From Paenibacillus azoreducens (lineage in GTDB: Bacteria; Bacillota; Bacilli; Paenibacillales; Paenibacillaceae): DNA of 64,000 bases. The stretch is taken from positions 2,385,501-2,449,500 of the forward strand of contig NZ_AP025343.1 in NCBI RefSeq assembly GCF_021654775.1, read 5' to 3'. Shown here piece by piece: positions 17,564-26,345 of this stretch; within the stretch, counting starts at the first letter, position 1; every line of letters starts with the position of its first letter. Made by a program: the position numbers and the translations under genes. Under the pieces are notes generated by a model, which was not told the DNA's origin, did no database searches, and saw nothing but the letters and a program-made list of their open reading frames with translations.

Positions 17564-18529
17564 ATGGACTATCAACTACTGCTATTAACTATAGGCGTTT
17601 CATTTATTCTTGCCGTCATTGCCTCACCGCTTCTGATTCCGCTGCTCAGGCGCTTGAAATTTGGGCAGCAGGTGCGTGACGACGGGCCGCAGAGCCATCT
17701 GAAAAAAGCCGGCACACCCACGATGGGCGGCGTCGTGATCATTTTGGCGTTTACGCTGACCTTCTTGAAATTTTCGGTCGTGAATACCGATTTTTATGTG
17801 CTGCTGGTGGCAACGTTAGGATTTGGCCTCATCGGATTTCTCGATGATTATATCAAAATCGTATTTAGACGTTCGCTCGGACTGACGGCACGCCAGAAAC
17901 TGATCGGCCAGCTGCTTTTTGCGGCGATTATGTGCATACTGCTGATACAAAACGGCCACAGCACGGCGATCAGCATTCCGGGAACTTCCTTGTCATTCGA
18001 CTGGGGCGGATTTTTCTATTACCCGTTTATCGTGATCATGATGCTGGCCATCAGCAACGCGGTTAACTTTACGGATGGCCTGGACGGTTTGCTGTCGGGA
18101 GTCAGCGCCATCGCTTTCGCCGCTTTTGCGCTTGTGGCGATGCAGGCGACATCGTTGTCGGCAGCCGTATGCGCTGCAGCCATGATCGGTGCGGTGCTTG
18201 GATTCCTCGTATTTAATGCGCATCCCGCCAAAGTGTTTATGGGCGATACGGGTTCGCTTGGCATTGGGGGGGCCATCGGGGCGATTGCGATCGTAACCAA
18301 AACCGAGCTGCTGTTCATCATCATCGGCGGCGTGTTCGTCATCGAAATGCTGTCCGTCGTGCTGCAGGTGGTCTCTTTTAAAACCAGAGGCAAACGCATA
18401 TTTAAAATGAGTCCGATCCACCATCACTTCGAATTGTCCGGCTGGTCGGAATGGCGCGTAGTCATCACGTTCTGGTTTGTAGGCATCATACTCGCAGGCA
18501 TTGGACTTTACTTGAACAAGGGGTTGTAG
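17564..18529 (+). CDS. mraY: Phospho-MurNAc-pentapeptide transferase MraY
   Basis: 321-residue integral membrane enzyme (about ten helices) that moves the MurNAc-pentapeptide from UDP to undecaprenyl phosphate to give lipid I. Conserved family stretches are 'GTPTMGGVV', the aspartate pair 'GFLDDYIK' (Mg2+/catalysis), 'NAVNFTDGLDGL', 'FMGDTGSL' and 'MSPIHHHFEL'. ATG 17564 sits after the strong GAGGGGGGTGA site. MurD begins three bases after its stop. Confidence 0.97.
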   Translation: MDYQLLLLTIGVSFILAVIASPLLIPLLRRLKFGQQVRDDGPQSHLKKAGTPTMGGVVIILAFTLTFLKFSVVNTDFYVLLVATLGFGLIGFLDDYIKIVFRRSLGLTARQKLIGQLLFAAIMCILLIQNGHSTAISIPGTSLSFDWGGFFYYPFIVIMMLAISNAVNFTDGLDGLLSGVSAIAFAAFALVAMQATSLSAAVCAAAMIGAVLGFLVFNAHPAKVFMGDTGSLGIGGAIGAIAIVTKTELLFIIIGGVFVIEMLSVVLQVVSFKTRGKRIFKMSPIHHHFELSGWSEWRVVITFWFVGIILAGIGLYLNKGL

Positions 18530-18532
18530 ACA

Positions 18533-19954
18533 ATGAAGCATCCAGAATTATACAGGGGCAAGGAAGTTATCGTATTGGGGCTGGCTAAAAGCGGTGTACA
18601 AGTTGCCAAAGTTTTGCACAGCTTCGGCGCGATTGTAACGGCAAACGATCAAAAAGACAGAGATCAATGTCCAGAAGCCGGGGAACTGGAGGCGCTCGGA
18701 ATTACCGTCATTTGTGGCGGACATCCGGAGAATCTGGTTCATCCCGGTATTTCTCTGCTTGTCAAAAATCCGGGTATTCCCTATAAGGTTCAGCCTGTGC
18801 AAAAAGCGTTGGACCTTGGCATTGATGTGATAACCGAAGTGGAAGTTGCCTATCATATCTGTGATGCGCCGATCATCGGCATTACCGGCTCCAACGGGAA
18901 AACGACAACGACAACCTGGGTCGGCAATATGCTGGAAGAAGCCGGCATGCGTCCGATTGTGGCAGGAAATATCGGCACGCCGCTATGCGAAGCCGCGCTA
19001 GGCGCGGACAGCGGCAATTGGATGGTGACCGAGCTCAGCAGTTTTCAACTGAAAGGTACGCGGGAATTCAGACCTCGCATCGGATGTTTGCTTAATGTGG
19101 CGGAAACGCATTTGGATTACCATGGGGACATGGAAGATTACGTAGCTTCCAAAGCGAAAATATTTGCCAATCAGGGAGAAGGAGATACCGCAGTCCTCAA
19201 TTGGGATGATTCAACCTGCCGCAAGCTCGTTCCCTACATCAAGGCCAAACTGCTGCCGTTCTCTACCAATGAAGAGTTGGTGGAAGGGGTTTATGTCAGC
19301 CCGCCTTATATCCCGGATGTAGAGGATTCGCTGCCGCGTGCGATCGTATACCGCGATGCGCACGGTCAGGTGACGGAGATCATCCCCGTGGAGGAAGTCG
19401 GTATTCCGGGCCGCTTTAATATCGCAAACGCGGCGGCGGCCTGTGCGATTTCGATCGCGGCAGGCGCGCCTCTAGATCGGTTAAGAGGCCCATTGTCCTC
19501 CTTCCGCGGCGTTGAACACCGGTTGGAATATGTAATGGATCGCAGTGACGTCGCTTTTTACAACAATTCCAAGGCTACCAATTCCAAAGCGACGGCGATG
19601 GCGCTCGCATCCTTTAAAAGGCCAATTGTGCTGATTGCCGGAGGACTGGACCGCGGTTCGGATTATACGGAATTAGTGCCGGTTTTGTCGGAGCGGGTGA
19701 AGGCGGTCGTAGCGCTTGGCCAAACCGCGCATAAAATTGCGAAAGCAGCCGAAATGGCGGGATTAAAGCAGATTGTTGTCGTCGATAATGGAGAGGACGC
19801 CGCCGAAACGCTCCGCGCAGCTGTAAAAGAAGCTGCAGCCGCCGCAAGCCCGGGAGACATCGTGCTTTTGTCACCGGCTTGTGCCAGCTGGGACATGTTT
19901 GCCTCATACGAGGTGCGTGGACGCATTTTTAAAGAGGCGGTGCATAATCTTTAA
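18533..19954 (+). CDS. murD: UDP-MurNAc-L-alanine:D-glutamate ligase MurD
   Basis: 473-residue Mur ligase that adds D-glutamate. The N-terminal Rossmann-like UDP site 'VLGLAKSGVQVAKVL' and P-loop 'GITGSNGKTTTTTW' are followed by 'GCLLNVAETHLDYHG', 'FYNNSKATNSKAT' and 'LSPACASWDMF'. All are standard for MurD and its length fits. It lies three bases behind mraY. A hairpin follows the gene. Confidence 0.97.
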   Translation: MKHPELYRGKEVIVLGLAKSGVQVAKVLHSFGAIVTANDQKDRDQCPEAGELEALGITVICGGHPENLVHPGISLLVKNPGIPYKVQPVQKALDLGIDVITEVEVAYHICDAPIIGITGSNGKTTTTTWVGNMLEEAGMRPIVAGNIGTPLCEAALGADSGNWMVTELSSFQLKGTREFRPRIGCLLNVAETHLDYHGDMEDYVASKAKIFANQGEGDTAVLNWDDSTCRKLVPYIKAKLLPFSTNEELVEGVYVSPPYIPDVEDSLPRAIVYRDAHGQVTEIIPVEEVGIPGRFNIANAAAACAISIAAGAPLDRLRGPLSSFRGVEHRLEYVMDRSDVAFYNNSKATNSKATAMALASFKRPIVLIAGGLDRGSDYTELVPVLSERVKAVVALGQTAHKIAKAAEMAGLKQIVVVDNGEDAAETLRAAVKEAAAAASPGDIVLLSPACASWDMFASYEVRGRIFKEAVHNL

Positions 19955-19984
19955 GTAGGGGGGTGGATAAGCCCCTACTTTTGT
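19953..19984 (+). terminator. Hairpin between murD and spoVE, possible weak terminator
   Basis: Perfect 9-bp stem (AAGTAGGGG 19953-19961 with CCCCTACTT 19972-19980) overlapping the murD stop, followed by only a short TTTTG. It may lower or separate expression of the next gene, which needs its own timing if it is SpoVE. Confidence 0.45.
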
Positions 19985-20002
19985 GCAAAAGGTGGCCTCT
20001 TC

Positions 20003-21100
20003 ATGAACAAGACACGCCCGGCGCCGGATTTGTGGCTTTTTCTCTGCATTTTGAGCTTGCTGATCGTCGGTATGATTATGGTGTACAGCGCAGGCTCTGT
20101 ATTGGCATTTCACGAATATGGGGATTCCTTTTATTTCGTTAAGCGTCAATTGCTGTTTGCAGGATTGGGACTTGCTGCAATGTTTTTTACAGCCAGCATC
20201 GATTTTCGCGTTTGGAAAAAATATGCCCAGATCATCTTGATCGTTTGCTTCGCGCTTCTCGTCATTGTTTTGATCCCCGGGGTCGGGGTTGTGCGCGGAG
20301 GCGCTCGCAGCTGGCTTGGGATCAGTTCGTTTGGCATACAGCCCTCCGAGTTTATGAAACTCGGCATGATTCTTTTTCTCTCCAAATGGCTGAGCAGCGA
20401 GGAGTGGGATATCACGAAGTTCGGCAGAGGCTTGATGCCGCCGCTTGGCCTGCTCGGTCTGGCTTTCGGTCTGATTATGCTTCAACCGGATTTGGGCACG
20501 GGCACTGTTATGATGGGGGCGTCCATGATGATTATTTTTACGGCCGGAGCCCGTCTTAGCCATTTAGGGATGCTCGGCTTGGCCGGAGCGGCCGGGTTCG
20601 TCGGACTTATTCTTGCAGCGCCTTATCGGCTAAAGCGCATTACCGCGTTCCTTGATCCGTGGTCCGACCCGCTGGGGGCAGGTTATCAAATTATTCAATC
20701 ATTGTACGCTATCGGCCCGGGAGGGCTGGGCGGCCTTGGGCTTGGCATGAGTCGGCAAAAGTACAGCTATGTTCCGGAGCCGCAAACGGATTTTATATTT
20801 TCGATTCTAGCTGAAGAACTTGGCTTCATCGGCGGTCTGATCGTGCTGCTGCTGTTCCTGATTTTGGTATGGCGGGGCATGCGCATTGCGATGACGATTC
20901 CGGACCGCTTTGGCAGCTTGCTTGCCGTAGGTATCATAGGCATGGTTGCGGTTCAAGTCGTCATTAACATCGGCGTGGTCATCGGACTTATGCCGGTAAC
21001 CGGCATTACGCTGCCGCTCATCAGCTATGGCGGATCATCGCTTACACTGATGCTGACCGCCTTGGGAATTTTACTTAATCTATCACGTTATGCGAGGTGA
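20003..21100 (+). CDS. spoVE: SEDS peptidoglycan polymerase, SpoVE/FtsW type
   Basis: 365-residue SEDS glycosyltransferase with about ten membrane helices. It polymerises lipid II together with a class B PBP. Visible family segments are 'VVRGGARSWLGI' (extracellular loop 2 region), 'QPSEFMKLGMILFLS', 'MLQPDLGTG', 'VPEPQTDFIFSILAEELGF' and 'LPLISYGGSS'. In Bacillus the gene here is spoVE, partner of SpoVD; in many other bacteria it is ftsW. From sequence alone I cannot say whether it serves cell division, sporulation or both. It starts at ATG 20003 with AAAGGTGG upstream and overlaps the region just before murG. Confidence 0.88.
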   Translation: MNKTRPAPDLWLFLCILSLLIVGMIMVYSAGSVLAFHEYGDSFYFVKRQLLFAGLGLAAMFFTASIDFRVWKKYAQIILIVCFALLVIVLIPGVGVVRGGARSWLGISSFGIQPSEFMKLGMILFLSKWLSSEEWDITKFGRGLMPPLGLLGLAFGLIMLQPDLGTGTVMMGASMMIIFTAGARLSHLGMLGLAGAAGFVGLILAAPYRLKRITAFLDPWSDPLGAGYQIIQSLYAIGPGGLGGLGLGMSRQKYSYVPEPQTDFIFSILAEELGFIGGLIVLLLFLILVWRGMRIAMTIPDRFGSLLAVGIIGMVAVQVVINIGVVIGLMPVTGITLPLISYGGSSLTLMLTALGILLNLSRYAR

Positions 21101-21105
21101 TCAGC

Positions 21106-22215
21106 ATGCGCGTCGTTCTAACCGGCGGCGGTACCGGAGGGCATATTTATCCGGCTGTCGCTGTTGCGAGGCAGTGTGAAATAGAAGATCCTAATTCAGA
21201 ATTTTTATATATCGGCGGTACGAGAGGTTTGGAAAGCAAACTGGTGCCGCAAGAGCAAATTCCTTTTCAATCGATTGATATTACCGGCTTCCGCCGCAAA
21301 TTGTCCGCAGACAATCTTAAGACGGTGATCCGGTTTCTCAAAGGCGTGAAAACATCCAAACGGATGCTGGCCGAATTTAAGCCGGACGTGGTGATCGGTA
21401 CCGGCGGTTATGTATGCGGCCCTGTCGTTTATGCGGCGGCCAAGCTCGGTATTCCGTGCATGATCCATGAACAAAATGCGATTCCCGGGTTGACTAACAA
21501 ATTTCTCAGTAAATATGTCAATACCGTTGCTGTAAGCTTTGAGGGTTCGGAACATTTCTTCCCTAAAGCAAAGCGGGTTATCTATACAGGCAATCCGCGG
21601 GCAACCACCGTGCAATCTGCCAATCGGGAACGCGGGTTTGCAACGCTTGGCATCCCGATGGAAAGTTCTGTCGTGCTTGTTGTTGGCGGAAGTCGCGGGG
21701 CAAAAGCCATCAATGATGCGATGATCGACATGGCGCCGATGTTGGAAGATCTCAAGCATATCCATTTCGTATACGTGACCGGGGAGAATTACTTCGAGAA
21801 GACGCGGGAAGATGTTCGCAGAAGACTCGGAAGCATGCCGAATCATCTGCATGTACTTCCGTACGTGCATAATATGCCGGAGGTACTGGCAGCGACTTCA
21901 CTTATCGTCAACCGGGCAGGAGCATCCTTCCTTGCCGAAATTACTTCTTTGGGGATTCCTTCCGTCTTGATTCCGTCGCCAAACGTCACCAACAATCACC
22001 AGGAAGCCAATGCAAGGCAGCTTGAGAAAGCGGGAGCGGCGAAGGTTATTTTGGAAAAGGATTTGACGGGGCGGCAGCTCTATCAAATGATTGAGGAAAT
22101 CATGGGCGATATCCAGGTGCAAAAGGGTATGTCCGAGCAATCCCGCAGATTGGGCAAGCCCGATTCCGCCAATATGATCGTCGAAGAGATGCGCCGACTG
22201 ACGGCAGGACGCTAA
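21106..22215 (+). CDS. murG: UDP-GlcNAc:undecaprenyl-PP-MurNAc-pentapeptide transferase MurG
   Basis: 369-residue peripheral membrane glycosyltransferase that converts lipid I to lipid II on the inner face. The N-terminal 'LTGGGTGGHIYPAVAVA' binds the acceptor. 'GTGGYVCGPVVYAA', 'HEQNAIPGLTNK', 'VVGGSRGAKAIND' and 'NRAGASFLAEI' follow. A GTG at 21097 opens the frame three codons earlier, but GCGAGGTGA (21093-21100) sits six bases before ATG 21106. Starting there also gives the family's M-R-V-V-L-T start. Confidence 0.96.
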   Translation: MRVVLTGGGTGGHIYPAVAVARQCEIEDPNSEFLYIGGTRGLESKLVPQEQIPFQSIDITGFRRKLSADNLKTVIRFLKGVKTSKRMLAEFKPDVVIGTGGYVCGPVVYAAAKLGIPCMIHEQNAIPGLTNKFLSKYVNTVAVSFEGSEHFFPKAKRVIYTGNPRATTVQSANRERGFATLGIPMESSVVLVVGGSRGAKAINDAMIDMAPMLEDLKHIHFVYVTGENYFEKTREDVRRRLGSMPNHLHVLPYVHNMPEVLAATSLIVNRAGASFLAEITSLGIPSVLIPSPNVTNNHQEANARQLEKAGAAKVILEKDLTGRQLYQMIEEIMGDIQVQKGMSEQSRRLGKPDSANMIVEEMRRLTAGR

Positions 22216-22629
22216 ACGGGCTGGGCGATTGTCACACACCGGGTACGTACGACATAAGATACTCTATAATCGTGACAGTCACCACCCGAAAGCCGGCCCC
22301 CTGGATTGACCCGAATGTTGCAGTCCGATCCGTAGCTGTCCCTATTACGGATATTCTTGCATTCAGGCAAATACCGGTTAATTGACGAGAGCCGCCCGCC
22401 GCAAGTAACTGTATCCATGCACGCCGGAGCCCGCGGGTCTGATGTGTCACGCTAGAATAAATAAGTCCGCTGAAAGATTGTACTGGATATTCACCGGTCA
22501 AACGACAGCAGAGGACGTTCTCATTCCAAAGCATTGACGTTAACGGGATGTCAATTCCGGGTAAGGCATCAGGGCAGATGCCTCTTGAGGATCATGCAGC
22601 GGTTGAGGGGTAAACTCGGAGGTGATACA
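22216..22629 (+). other. 414-bp spacer murG-murA
   Basis: No gene with a credible ribosome site. A perfect TATAAT at 22265-22270 lacks a -35 box at 17 bp. A 7-bp hairpin (AGGCATC 22564-22570 with GATGCCT 22577-22583) has no T run. In Bacillus subtilis murB follows murG; here no murB remnant is recognisable. murA probably has its own promoter in this gap, but I cannot place it. Confidence 0.5.
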
Positions 22630-23913
22630 TTGGACAAATTGGTGATTGAGGGTGGCAAATCCCTATCAGGAACCATACGTATCCATGGAGCAAAAAATGC
22701 CGCTCTGCCTATTTTGGCAGCGAGCTTGTTGGCCGCAGGCAAGGTTCAGCTGAGCAATGTTCCCCGTCTTCTGGATATTGAAGTGATGCTGAACATCCTG
22801 GATCGGATCGGCTGCACGACCTTGCATGATCGGGAGACGGTTGTAGTGGATACGTCGTCCGCCAATTCGTTTCATGTACCGGAAGATTTGATGAAGCAGA
22901 TGCGTTCTTCCATCTTTTTGATGGGGCCTCTGCTGGCGAGGTTTGGGGAGGTGGCCGTATACCAGCCCGGCGGCTGCGCGATTGGAGAACGCAAAATCGA
23001 TCTTCATCTTCGGGGGCTTAAAGCGCTTGGCGCCGAAATCGAGGAACTCGAAGAGCAGATTATTTGCAGGGCCGCTAAACTGAAAGGTACCGATATCCAT
23101 CTTGATTTCCCCAGTGTCGGTGCGACCGAAAACATCATGATGGCGGCCGTTATGGCCGAAGGCACGACAATCATCACCAATGCGGCGCGCGAGCCGGAAA
23201 TTCAGGATTTGCAGAATTTCCTGAATGCCATGGGCGGAAGCATTATCGGGGCGGGAACGGACACGATTACGATCCAGGGGGTAAGCCGGTTATCGCCCTG
23301 TTCGTATACGATTATCCCCGACCGGATCGTGGCAGGGACCGTAATGATTGCCGCGGCCGCAACCAGGGGCAACGTGACGCTGACTCATTCGAATCCGGCG
23401 CATCTGTCATCCTTGATCCACGTCCTCAAGCGGGCCGGTGTTCAAATCAGTACCTGCAATGATATAATAAATGTGAGCTGCATGAGCCGTCCCAAAGCGA
23501 TTGAACGTATTGTGACATCGCCGTATCCGTCATTTCCGACCGATTTGCAGTCCCAGGTGATGGTGCTGTTGTCGCTCGCCGACGGTTTCAGCGTGATGAA
23601 AGAGACGGTTTTTGAAGGCCGGTTTAAGCATGTGGATGAGCTGACCCGGATGGGGGCGGATATATCGACTGATTTAAACTGCGCATTTATCCGCGGCGTA
23701 CAGCGGCTTTATGGAGCCACTGTGGAAGCGACGGATTTAAGAGCCGGAGCGGCGCTTGTGATTGCCGGACTGGCTGCCCAAGGGAAAACAATCGTGGAAC
23801 AGGTGCATCATATAGACAGAGGATATGAACATATTGAGCAATTATTCCAAAATTTAGGTGCGGATATGCACCGATTTACACCGGTGCCCAAATCACTGGA
23901 TTTAGCTAATTAA
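22630..23913 (+). CDS. murA: UDP-N-acetylglucosamine 1-carboxyvinyltransferase MurA
   Basis: 427-residue cytoplasmic enzyme that starts peptidoglycan synthesis by joining phosphoenolpyruvate to UDP-GlcNAc, the fosfomycin target. The two-domain inside-out barrel is seen in 'GAKNAALPILAASLLA', the active-site loop 'QPGGCAIGERKID' with C116 (the fosfomycin-binding cysteine), 'DFPSVGATENIMMAA' and 'PYPSFPTDLQ'. The frame is open from about 22534, but GGAGGTGA (22618-22625) points to TTG 22630, whose product aligns with known MurA starts. The site is taken by murB in Bacillus. Confidence 0.95.
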   Translation: MDKLVIEGGKSLSGTIRIHGAKNAALPILAASLLAAGKVQLSNVPRLLDIEVMLNILDRIGCTTLHDRETVVVDTSSANSFHVPEDLMKQMRSSIFLMGPLLARFGEVAVYQPGGCAIGERKIDLHLRGLKALGAEIEELEEQIICRAAKLKGTDIHLDFPSVGATENIMMAAVMAEGTTIITNAAREPEIQDLQNFLNAMGGSIIGAGTDTITIQGVSRLSPCSYTIIPDRIVAGTVMIAAAATRGNVTLTHSNPAHLSSLIHVLKRAGVQISTCNDIINVSCMSRPKAIERIVTSPYPSFPTDLQSQVMVLLSLADGFSVMKETVFEGRFKHVDELTRMGADISTDLNCAFIRGVQRLYGATVEATDLRAGAALVIAGLAAQGKTIVEQVHHIDRGYEHIEQLFQNLGADMHRFTPVPKSLDLAN

Positions 23914-23920
23914 CACCATG

Positions 23921-23956
23921 CTTATCCCCTCTGCCAGAGGGGATAAGAGGTATTTT
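23921..23956 (+). terminator. Strong hairpin between murA and divIB
   Basis: Perfect 11-bp stem (CTTATCCCCTC 23921-23931 with GAGGGGATAAG 23937-23947), 5-base loop. The following TATTTTG is a poor T run, so it may be a weak terminator or an RNA-processing or stability element for murA mRNA. Confidence 0.5.
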
Positions 23957-23970
23957 GTGGAGAGAATCCT

Positions 23971-24741
23971 ATGCCAAAAGCTCACATTCCCGTTTTAAAA
24001 GAAAACAAGCCCAAGAAAAAGTCCAGCCGGAAAGTCATTGCCGTTTTGGTGCTGTTGTTTGCCGCGATCCTGGTCGTTTTGTTCTTCCGCTCACCCGTAA
24101 GCCAGGTGACGGAGATCCAATTTACGGGCAGCACATTCTCCTCAAGGGAGCAGTTACTGAAGGCCAGTGGGCTGAAGATGGGAAGCCAATATTTTGGCGT
24201 TTCGCCTTCCAACGTTGAAAGCCAGCTGTTACAAATCAAATCGATTCAAAAAGCGGTAGTGGACAAGCATTTCCCGGGCAAAATCAGCGTGAGCATCCAA
24301 GAGTACCCGACAGTGGCTTACGAACTGGGGGCTGACGGGAAACTCGATGCGATTCTGGCCAGCGGTTCCAAAGTTGCCGTAAACAGCAGCGGTATCGCTG
24401 TGGAGAAGCCGATTTTGACCAAATGGAGCGCCGATGATCCTAATAAAGCCAAGCTGTGCAAGGTGCTGGGGCAAATCCCGAATGAGCTGACCTCGGATAT
24501 TTCTGAGATTATGCCTTCTCCAACGGCCTCTTTTCCAGACAGAATCAAGATGTACACCAGATCCCGTTTTATTGTGATCACTTCGATCTCGCTTTTGACC
24601 GATAAAATCGAATATTTGAATCAGGTGATCGAGACGGCGCAGCCGGGGACCATTACGATGCTGGAGGCTGACTCATACACACCTTTTCAGCCTGTAACGA
24701 CCGAGGACCCGAGCCAAAAAGCCACTACTCATGGCAACTAA
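23971..24741 (+). CDS. divIB: Cell division protein DivIB/FtsQ
   Basis: 256-residue bitopic protein of the FtsL-DivIC-DivIB complex that controls septal wall synthesis. A short basic N-terminus precedes one membrane helix (about residues 21-40). An extracellular POTRA domain (about 46-115, 'VTEIQFTGSTFSSREQLL') and the FtsQ/DivIB beta domain follow, with a flexible Thr/Pro tail. Length and topology fit. ATG 23971 has only a modest GGAGAGA site. It follows the murA hairpin and is the last gene before the ftsA leader. Confidence 0.92.
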   Translation: MPKAHIPVLKENKPKKKSSRKVIAVLVLLFAAILVVLFFRSPVSQVTEIQFTGSTFSSREQLLKASGLKMGSQYFGVSPSNVESQLLQIKSIQKAVVDKHFPGKISVSIQEYPTVAYELGADGKLDAILASGSKVAVNSSGIAVEKPILTKWSADDPNKAKLCKVLGQIPNELTSDISEIMPSPTASFPDRIKMYTRSRFIVITSISLLTDKIEYLNQVIETAQPGTITMLEADSYTPFQPVTTEDPSQKATTHGN

Positions 24742-24857
24742 AAAATGTTACAATTAATTTTATGGGTTATCTATACAGTTCGAACTAAATTTTGTTTTTT
24801 TAATGCCGATAAAGTTATTCGGAGAGAAAAGGTGTTTGTTCGTTTTGTCATTGAAGT

Positions 24858-24934
24858 ATCCCTCTTTTTTCTTTAAATTTTTATATTGGATTAGTAAAAG
24901 TTGGCATCGAAAAAATTGTAGAAAAAAGAGGGAT
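24858..24934 (+). promoter_or_regulatory. 15-bp inverted repeat in the ftsA leader, with candidate sigma-H promoter
   Basis: ATCCCTCTTTTTTCT (24858-24872) and its exact reverse complement (24920-24934) flank 47 bases. The right arm overlaps AGGGATC (24929-24935), which lies 12 bp before GTTGAAT (24948-24954), a fair match to sigma-H boxes (AGGAWWW, RNNGAAT). In Bacillus ftsAZ has a sigma-H promoter used at the start of sporulation. A weak sigma-A pair TTGAAG (24851-24856) and TAAATT (24874-24879, 17-bp spacer) overlaps the left arm. The inverted repeat is certain; the promoter roles are inferred. Confidence 0.45.
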
Positions 24935-25014
24935 CGATTATTCTATGTTGAATATGTAGAATTGAGTGTTTGAGTCATTTGGGAAGATATTTTAGAAAAC
25001 AGGAGGTGCCACAG

Positions 25015-26292
25015 TTGAGCAACAATGACATCATTGTTAGTTTGGACATCGGTACATCCAAAGTTCGTGCTATTATTGGGGAAGTGAATAATGGAACCTT
25101 TAATATTATTGGAGTTGGATCTGCCGACTCGGAAGGAATTCGCAAAGGTGCGATTGTAGATATTGACCAGACAGTTCAATCTATCCGCAGTGCCGTTGAT
25201 CATGCGGAACGCATGGTCGGTATTGAAATATCGGAGGTTTATGTCGGCATTTCGGGCAATCATATCGGACTTCAATCCAGCCACGGTGTCGTGGCAGTAT
25301 CGAACGAGGATCGGGAAATTGGCGAGGAGGATATTGAACGCGTGCTTAAAGCCGCGGAGGTTGTGGCTCTTCCGCCTGATCGGGAAATCATTGATGTGGT
25401 TGCAAAACAATACGTAGTAGACGGCCTGGAGGGAATTCATGATCCGCGCGGCATGATCGGCGTCCGGTTGGAAGTCGAAGCCATCATCATTACAGGCGCG
25501 AAGACGGCCATACATAATCTGTTGCGCTGCGTTGAAAAATCAGGTCTCAAAATTAAAGATCTGGTTCTCATGTCTTTAGGGGCGGGACAACTTGCCTTAT
25601 CTAAGGATGAGAAAACGATGGGCTCGGTATTGGTCGATATCGGTGCAGGATCTACGACAATCGCCATTTTTGAAGAAGGCACCATGGTTTCAACGTCTAC
25701 ACTGCCGATTGGCGGTGAATTTGTGACTAATGATATCGCTTATGGCCTGCGGACGCTGACGGATCAGGCGGAGAAGGTCAAGCTGAAATACGGCTGCGCC
25801 CTGATGGCGGATGCCGCTCCTGACGTTACCTTCAAAGTTGTCCGTATCGGCAGCAATGTGGAGAAAGAATTCAACCAAGAAGATTTGGCTGCGATCATTG
25901 AGCCGCGGGTACAGGAAATATTCCATCTAATCCGTGAAGAAGTGAAACGTCTTGGTTACGTTGAGCTCCCAGGGGGTTATATACTTACTGGCGGCACTGT
26001 ATCCATGCCAGGAGTTTTGCAGGTTGCCCAGAGCGAACTCGCAACATCCGTCAGAATTGCCGTGCCTGATTATATTGGTGTAAGAGACCCTGGTTATACC
26101 AGCGGTGTCGGCATTTTGCACAACGTCATGCGCAGCATCCGATTGCGCAGCACAAGCGGCGCAAACGTGAGCAGTGCGGGCAACAAGAAAACAGTGAACC
26201 GCCCTAAAGCGAGTCCTGCTTCGAATCCGGAGACCGCCCAGAAACCCGGCTTTATTGAAAGATTGAAAAATATTTTCAGTGATTTCATATAG
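25015..26292 (+). CDS. ftsA: Cell division protein FtsA
   Basis: 425-residue actin-like ATPase that tethers FtsZ to the membrane. The phosphate-1 loop 'VSLDIGTSKVRAIIGEV', the SHS2/1C domain and the phosphate-2 segment 'VLVDIGAGSTTIAIF' are visible. A variable linker rich in Ser/Asn/Pro leads to the C-terminal amphipathic helix 'GFIERLKNIFSDFI', the membrane-targeting sequence. A longer frame opens at TTG 24970, but AGGAGGTG (25001-25008) is six bases before TTG 25015 and the product then aligns with other FtsA starts. ftsZ follows after 53 bases. Confidence 0.95.
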   Translation: MSNNDIIVSLDIGTSKVRAIIGEVNNGTFNIIGVGSADSEGIRKGAIVDIDQTVQSIRSAVDHAERMVGIEISEVYVGISGNHIGLQSSHGVVAVSNEDREIGEEDIERVLKAAEVVALPPDREIIDVVAKQYVVDGLEGIHDPRGMIGVRLEVEAIIITGAKTAIHNLLRCVEKSGLKIKDLVLMSLGAGQLALSKDEKTMGSVLVDIGAGSTTIAIFEEGTMVSTSTLPIGGEFVTNDIAYGLRTLTDQAEKVKLKYGCALMADAAPDVTFKVVRIGSNVEKEFNQEDLAAIIEPRVQEIFHLIREEVKRLGYVELPGGYILTGGTVSMPGVLQVAQSELATSVRIAVPDYIGVRDPGYTSGVGILHNVMRSIRLRSTSGANVSSAGNKKTVNRPKASPASNPETAQKPGFIERLKNIFSDFI

Positions 26293-26345
26293 GCTAAATA
26301 AAGTGGACGGGCCATCCATGCACAATGAGGGGGAGATGGAAAAGT

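Noticed and set aside
22534..22629. Longer murA start at 22534
   Set aside because: The extra 32 residues match no MurA N-terminus, and the ribosome site lies after them at 22618-22625.
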